NCBI RefSeq assembly: GCF_024362695.1
Contig: NC_065408.1
Location: 10,912,001-10,976,000 of the forward strand
Origin: Pectinophora gossypiella
Lineage: Eukaryota > Arthropoda > Insecta > Lepidoptera > Gelechiidae
Reading direction: 5' to 3'
DNA length: 64,000 nt
In this document: in pieces, positions 58,387 to 64,000 of the stretch
Position numbering within the stretch: position 1 is the first letter of the stretch
How the letters are laid out: each line of letters begins with the position of its first letter
Position numbers and translations under genes: made by a program
Notes under the pieces: generated by a model
Told to the model about the DNA's origin: nothing
Seen by the model: the letters and a program-made list of their open reading frames with translations, nothing else
Databases searched by the model: none

Positions 58387-58679
58387 ATTCCTGCAAACAC
58401 CGCCTAATTTTATTTTAAGTTATATCCGTCATTTTCATATCCGTCGAAAAGGAAAGGGACGGATGATTCACAGCTCTTAATTTTAGGAAGAATGAGTAAA
58501 TGAATGTGTCGGGTTTTTGACTGATGTAAAATTTTTAGACGGTTGGTTTAGATTTGTGCTTAAAATTGACGTGTGTTCCATAAATTTTATGCTTGTCAAT
58601 TACCCGTCCCTTTCCTTTTCGGCGGATAAGAAAATGACAGATATAACTTAAAATAAAATTAGATGGTATTTGCAGGAAT
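58387..58679. mobile_element. MITE with about 90-bp inverted termini
   Basis: Left ATTCCTGCAAACACCGCC and right GGTATTTGCAGGAAT are inverted. The arms continue through AATTTTATTTTAAGTTATAT and CGAAAAGGAAAGGGACGG on the left and their complements on the right (58590-58679). The centre has no coding frame. I recall similar sequences from other Lepidoptera. Confidence 0.75.
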
Positions 58680-58744
58680 TAGCACCATTGAGTGTGTATT
58701 GGCGGCCTTAGCTTCTTATATACCGACTGTGTGTGTACATTGAA

Positions 58745-59145
58745 GGCATTTTGGCGGGAAACGGGAACGGGACAGTTGCTTTCTTCATTGAATAATCTAA
58801 ATAATTAATACGAAGTGGTGTTTTGTGGTTAATGATCGCATTAAGTTAGTCGGAAGACATCGCGACAGTGTTATTATATCGGAGTATTCAATGAACAAAG
58901 TGTGTCTGCCTATTTTCGCTTCGTGCCAAGAAGCCGCTTCATAACTCGAAAGTTTATGCGGACTTTTGAGGTAATTCGTTTGGGGTTCGGAGTAGGAGTC
59001 TACTCCGAGGGTTGGGGCTTAGGTTTCATCATCATCACCTTTCATCATGTCATTAATCATCAAGAAAAAAAATACGTAAGACATGGCTGTATGGGCATAG
59101 TTCCCTTTGCCTGACCCTCCGGGGAAAACCAAAACAAAAAAAAAC
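58745..59145 (+). mobile_element. Poly(A)-tailed non-tRNA retroposon, copy 4
   Basis: Start GGCATTTTGGCGGGAAACGG, end GGGGAAAACCAAAAC plus A-run. It is flanked by GACTGTGTACATTGAA-type repeats (58725-58744 has two extra GT; 59147-59162), a target duplication with dinucleotide slippage. The open frame at 58902 is inside the repeat. Confidence 0.85.
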
Positions 59146-59339
59146 TGACTGTGTACATTGAACAGTGATTGATCAAGCGATTGATCGATATAAAAAAATA
59201 ATAATTTTGATCAGTAACATAAAACTCATAAATTATTATAACTATTTCCAACTTTTAATAGGTATCATTAACGGTATCAAGAGAACGTCACTCACTGCAA
59301 ACGCTTTTGGTAACAAATTGTAACTTTTTTTAATTTGTA

Positions 59340-59459
59340 TACTGCCGTCACGTTTGACGGGCGGACGGATTGGAGAACGAGACGAGACGAACCGCCACCC
59401 ACAGATCTCGTTTTGTGCGGACACATCACATTCGTTCTTCTTCTAATGAAAAGAATAAG
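59340..59459 (+). promoter_or_regulatory. Candidate 5' UTR exon and promoter of the acyltransferase gene
   Basis: A CpG-richer patch (GACGGGCGGACGGATTGG) is followed by AAAAGAATAAG and a donor GTACGG at 59460. The coding exon of the acyltransferase has an acceptor at 60074 (TTTTTCAG), so an upstream exon is required, and this fits best. Inferred. Confidence 0.4.
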
Positions 59460-60105
59460 GTACGGTGTTTTTTAGTTTGATAAATTAAACAAAATACCTA
59501 AAATGTGATACGTGAATTTTGATTTGTTTATCATATTTAACGATTGCATGTGCTTTTGGGTGTTTTCAGGCAGAATTTGTAAATTGCAATGCAAATTCCA
59601 GTGTCTATTTATATTACGTTTTTCCATAAACTTATGTAAATGATTATATTCAGAGAGTCCATTTAAATTTACGGGATTAATGTGTTATCTGAAGATAATA
59701 TTTCTGCTGTAATCTTTGCCTGTAACTTTTCTTGTCGGATAACTTATTCCGCGTGAGTATGAACCGTAACCTTCCGGCAGTGGTAACCTAAGTACATAGC
59801 TTCGCACTTATTTCATCTCATTGGTACCTGATAAGCGACAACAAGCAATTAGGTGTTTACTGTTCAATACAATACATCGAATCTTGGTGTTTCGTATTAC
59901 TACTGGGCCTATGTTGTGCAAGTTACATTAGTAACTACAAACTTCTAGACAATAAATGGCGATAAAATTGCTGTTGTGAATTTAGTCTCTTTAAATAAAT
60001 TCATCTATTTAAAGTGAAAATCAATTAATATATTGAACTTCTAGATAGCCACACTAATTATAGAATTTTTCAGGTTTAATGACTGCTAGCACAAGCTGAC
60101 ACAAA

Positions 60106-63100
60106 ATGATTTCCTTAAGTATTTTGAAGCAATCGACTATCATACACTTATGTTTCGCTATATCCTACTTCACATCTGGTTTGATTTTAAGTTTGATACA
60201 AGGCATTTTATACTTTGGACTGAAGCCATTCGATAAAACATTGTACAGGAAGATTAACTACTATCTTTCATATTCCTTTTACTGTCGTAAGTAATTAATT
60301 TCACTTCTGTATTTATCTTACAGCAAATTGCTATGAATGAGACTGGAGTAAATGTTATAAAGAGATATATACCAAACTGTAATTTGATATGATACAACCA
60401 TACAACAATATCTAATTAAATAACTGCAATTTTTGTTTACAATTCCTTACCATTGGACACAAAGCTTCCCTCAATCTAATAAGAGATTTATATGACTCAT
60501 CCTTTGCTAAACCTGGTTTTTATTTCAGAATTAGTATTCATGTCAGAATGGTGGTCAGGTACGAAATTGTGTATCTATGTTAAAAAGGATGAATATGAGA
60601 AATTCTATGGCAAAGAGCATGGCTATCTACTCATGAACCATAGCTACGAGATAGACTGGCTCATGGGCTGGCACTTTTGTGACGGCATCCAAGTTCTTGG
60701 GGTAAGTTCACTTTTCATATTCATTTCAATGTCATCTTTACAAACTTTGTTAAAATGTATTTCAAATTCTATAATATGATGCTGAAATAGACACCCATTA
60801 AAAAAATAAAATAAAAAAATATGCCTGGTGTAATTTATTTTATTAACAAATAGTTCAACATTATGTAATGTGCCAATAGAAATATGTTTGTAAATTTATT
60901 TCATTAATAGGTATTCTTTGTCATATTAATGAATTATGTTTTATTAAAATACTTGTAATTTCTTATGGGCAAGTGTGTATTTTTATTGGAAAACACTACC
61001 TAAAGTTGTAAATCATCTAACATTGCTTCTAAATGAATGTGGCCAAAAGGGAATATTGCATATTCTTTATTTCAACATCTTAATTATGAAACTTGTTGGC
61101 CTAATTAAACATTAAATGATAATAACTCCACAACAATATTTATTAATAATAGATTGCTTTTAAAACACAATTAACTTCAATAATACTTTTTTATGTTTTA
61201 TTTTACACTATAGAGTTCATTGTACAGTATTTATAGATAAGATAAATAAAAATAATTGCCACAGGCACATAGGTATGTAATTTTATAATTAAGGACTATA
61301 TGCCTACAGATTCTGTAGTATAGAATAACTATAAGTGAGTTTGTGTAAGTTTAAGTACATTGTTTTGTTTCAGAACTGCAAAGCGTACGCAAAGAAATCA
61401 ATTCAGTACCTGCCGCCTATAGGATGGATGTGGAAATTTTCTGAGTTTGTATTTTTAGAGAGGTCTTTCGAAAAGGATAAGGAAATAATTAAGAAGCAGA
61501 TATCAGAAATATGTGACTATCCGGATCCTGTCTGGGTGAGTCGATGACACACAACTGGACTTTGTAATCCACTTGATGTATCTATTGTTATGACTACTTA
61601 CTTATTAAGTAAATAATAGGTTACTATTTATTTACTAATACGATCATAATGCAACACTAGTTTTTGGCAGTGGTCTGATTGGACATAATAAATAAATAAA
61701 ATAAATAAAAAGAGTTTATTTCGGACATGTTCCATAGTGGAACACAGACAGTTCATAGTGGTGGTGGTTATATTTTATGAATGCTTCTAATCATTAATAA
61801 TCAAACATAATGCTGTTTGAGCTCATATTATCACTGTTACAAAATACGATAATATATAAAACATGAAAGAATATAAACTATTATATTATTAATATAATAT
61901 AACACACATCCTAGTGTTAAGCCGTGCCATAAATAATTTGATTAAAAGACGTCCATTTGATAACTGGTTACTAAATGGAACTTCAGTTCTTTGATAAAAT
62001 TATGAATGATGCTTTGTACAAAAACTATTGTAACTAAGTTTCTTATGGAATTACTTCATTTTTCCATAATAGTTCACTGTTATGCCTGTGTTCAATGCAT
62101 ACATATTTGGAATTCTGTACCCCACAAATTAGGTTTCCTAGGTCAAAGAAAAATTATGAAATTGCGATTACTAAATAAAGACAGATGTAAAGGTGACAAG
62201 ACACATTTTCTTTTTTTATTTAAATTATTTATGAATTTTAATAAAGAAAAAATGTAATAACAAGTGTTACATTTTGTCATGTTTTGCGATGATGTCCCAG
62301 GTTGCTTTTTCATACAAATTCCTTTAGTAAAAAGTAACTGATTTGACTAGTTGGAAACTACCCTATTCATGGGCGTGGGTTCAGTTGACCAAAGAATAGC
62401 TAAACTTAATTGTCAGTGGATGCCACTTTCCTCGTAGAAAGGACGGTCGATGGGACCGGTGCTCGGGTGGCGACTGCGCACCTGAAAGCGCTGTACGTAG
62501 GCACCCCACAAGGTGGAGTGATGACCTGTAGGTCGCGGGAAACTGTTGGATGCGGCCAGCAGAAGATTCGTCATTGTGGCGAGCCTTGGAAAGGCCTATG
62601 TTCAGCAGTGGACGATTTCCAGCTAATGGTGATGTTTCAGTTGTCGCGGTATGTCCTCTAAATTCGTCTATGTTCGTCATTTTCCATTTACAGAACAGAC
62701 ACGGTTACTTTAGTTGATCATATTAGTGTACATGTAATAATAATGAATGATAATGTTACGATAAAAATATATATCTTTCCAGCTACTACTAACGCCAGAA
62801 GGAACGCGTTTTACCCCAAAGAAACATGAAGCTTCCTTGAAGTTTGCTAAGGAAAAGAATCTTCCGTTATTAAAACACCACCTTACTCCTAGGACTAGAG
62901 GGTTCACCACCAGTTTACAGTACTTTAGAGACAAAATTCCCGCTATATACAATATACAGTTGGCATTTGAAAAGGATGCTAAGGTAAGTGTCATTTTATT
63001 ACTAGACTAGATGTGCTTATTTCATTCGACGTGGACAGATTGCTCTCGTGTCACCATGCCATAGACTAAAGTCATGCCATAGACCATAGACAGTCGGAAA

Positions 63101-63509
63101 GTCCTCAAGCCAATTTGTATCGGGCATCGATTTCACCCCCTCTGGGTCATACTTAGGTCTTAAATGGCCGTAAGCCAGTGAGGAGTAAGGGAGATAGCGC
63201 GCAGACTGTCTCGCTCGCACATACGCGTTAGGCGGCACAAAGTAAGAATGAGATTTTAGTATGGAGTGTCCGGCTGTTGCATTTTGGTTTCTTTTTGCTC
63301 TGCTCGCCCTATTATGTATGATATGAACCTTGATGACAATGTAAGATATAAACCCCAGCGCATGTTTTCAGACTCCGCCTACTCTGACCAGCCTTCTGTT
63401 TGGTAAACCGGTGCATGCGCATCTCTACATCGAACGGATTCCTGTCAGCACGGTGCCTAAAGACGAAGCCGAAGCGTCGAAGTGGCTGCATGACATCTTC
63501 GTGGTTAAG
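60106..63509 (+). CDS. 1-acyl-sn-glycerol-3-phosphate acyltransferase, gamma/delta type (partial, 3' end outside window)
   Basis: It acylates lysophosphatidic acid to phosphatidic acid at the ER. Exons in window: 60106-60286, 60529-60701, 61374-61535, 62783-62983, 63372-63509; 285 codons, phase 0 at the end, donor GTAAGA at 63510. Seen: an N-terminal membrane helix (IIHLCFAISYFTSGLILSLI), EWWSGTKL, the catalytic NHSYEID (NHx4D, 97-103), FVFLERSFEKD (motif II), LLTPEGTRFTPKKHE (EGTR 178-181) and the PAIYNIQLAF region. This matches AGPAT3/4/5-type enzymes. The remaining C-terminus with membrane helices should lie beyond 64000. Introns hold a degenerate RTE fragment. The start is the first in-frame ATG after the acceptor at 60074. 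Confidence 0.93.
62405..62640 (+). pseudogene. Degenerate RTE-type LINE 3' fragment
   Basis: Broken frames keep words of the RTE C-terminus: AGGTCGCGGGAAACTGTTGG (compare GTCGCGGGAAGCCGC at 9585), GGATGCGGCCAGCAG, and AGGCCTATGTTCAGCAGTGG (compare GGCCTATGCCCAGCAGTGG at 9648). Heavily diverged, with frameshifts; in an intron of the acyltransferase. Confidence 0.7.
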
Positions 63510-64000
63510 GTAAGAAAAGTACAAAGTTGCATCGAATAATGGAACCCTTTTCCCGCTACGCATTTTTATACAAATATTTGGCATGCATCTAAGAAGGTAC
63601 TGCTAGGCAAAGGCCTCTTCCCTCGTTCTTCACTCGTCTCTAACCTAAAACTTGCTTTAACTCGCAAATGAGCAGGTGCCATAACTTCGCTCATCTTGCT
63701 AACTGACGTATCTGCAATTTTTTTGCTAAAGTGATTTGTATCTTAATAACAATTTAATGTGCATATCAGTTTCGCCAAAATTTGCAGATACGTCATTTAG
63801 CAATAACGACGACAATAAACTCAAATAAAATTATAAAAATAACATAATATATAACACGTTTCCCGATAAAAAAAAAATAGGACGGGATAGTGTGCCTATT
63901 ACTTTCGAATATATCAAGCAACATTGAAAGGGTTAAAACATAAGCCAAGAGGCGCAGTAATCGACTTTACTACGTCCGGGAAGATAAGAAGATGGACCAT
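63510..64000 (+). other. Acyltransferase intron
   Basis: It begins with the donor of the 63509 exon. No further coding exon of the gene is recognised before the window ends. A GC-richer tail near 63930-64000 has no assigned protein. Confidence 0.5.

Overview
The window looks like nuclear DNA from a lepidopteran insect. This is inferred from AT-rich, intron-containing genes and from many dispersed repeats that recall moth and butterfly SINE, LINE and MITE families; no database search was possible. Exon coordinates were read by hand from splice sites and reading-frame phase.

Layout. 1-19 kb: no recognisable coding gene. It holds a CpG-rich patch ending in a good splice donor (about 980-1217), tRNA-derived SINEs, a broken RTE-type LINE end (8.9-9.7 kb) and unassigned sequence. 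19.0-31.1 kb: a very-long-chain fatty acid elongase (ELOVL) gene on +, with a probable non-coding exon at 19016-19075, eight coding positions from 23288 to 29946, and two homologous, probably mutually exclusive versions of exon 4. A 3.3-kb palindromic element with Transib (RAG1-like) features lies just before its coding part. 32.6-34.75 kb: formylglycine-generating enzyme (SUMF1) on -. 37.35-41.3 kb and 46.6-50.6 kb: two tandem TraB-domain genes (TRABD-like) on -, separated by a repeat-rich spacer with an exact 134-bp-period tandem array. 51.47-52.44 kb: mitochondrial ATP synthase epsilon subunit on +, tail to tail with the intronless mitochondrial tRNA threonylcarbamoyltransferase OSGEPL1 (52.5-53.9 kb, -). 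54.7-57.3 kb: two non-LTR retrotransposon remnants and a decayed THAP-domain gene. 59.4-64 kb: the 5' part of an AGPAT3/4-like acyltransferase on +, running off the window.

The host genes are ordinary metabolic and organelle genes that do not form a pathway: lipid elongation and acylation (ELOVL, AGPAT), sulfatase activation (SUMF1), and mitochondrial functions (ATP synthase epsilon, OSGEPL1; TRABD-family proteins are often linked to mitochondrial outer membranes). No operon, CRISPR array or prokaryotic system is present.

Most notable: (1) the palindromic Transib-like element, with perfect 5-bp target duplications, whose two arms each carry only the end of a RAG1-like transposase; (2) the duplicated exon of the elongase; (3) a roughly 400-bp poly(A)-tailed retroposon in four copies, each with a target-site duplication and no tRNA-like head; (4) the tandem TRABD pair with a 15-nt microexon; (5) the THAP remnant reading in frame into a LINE.
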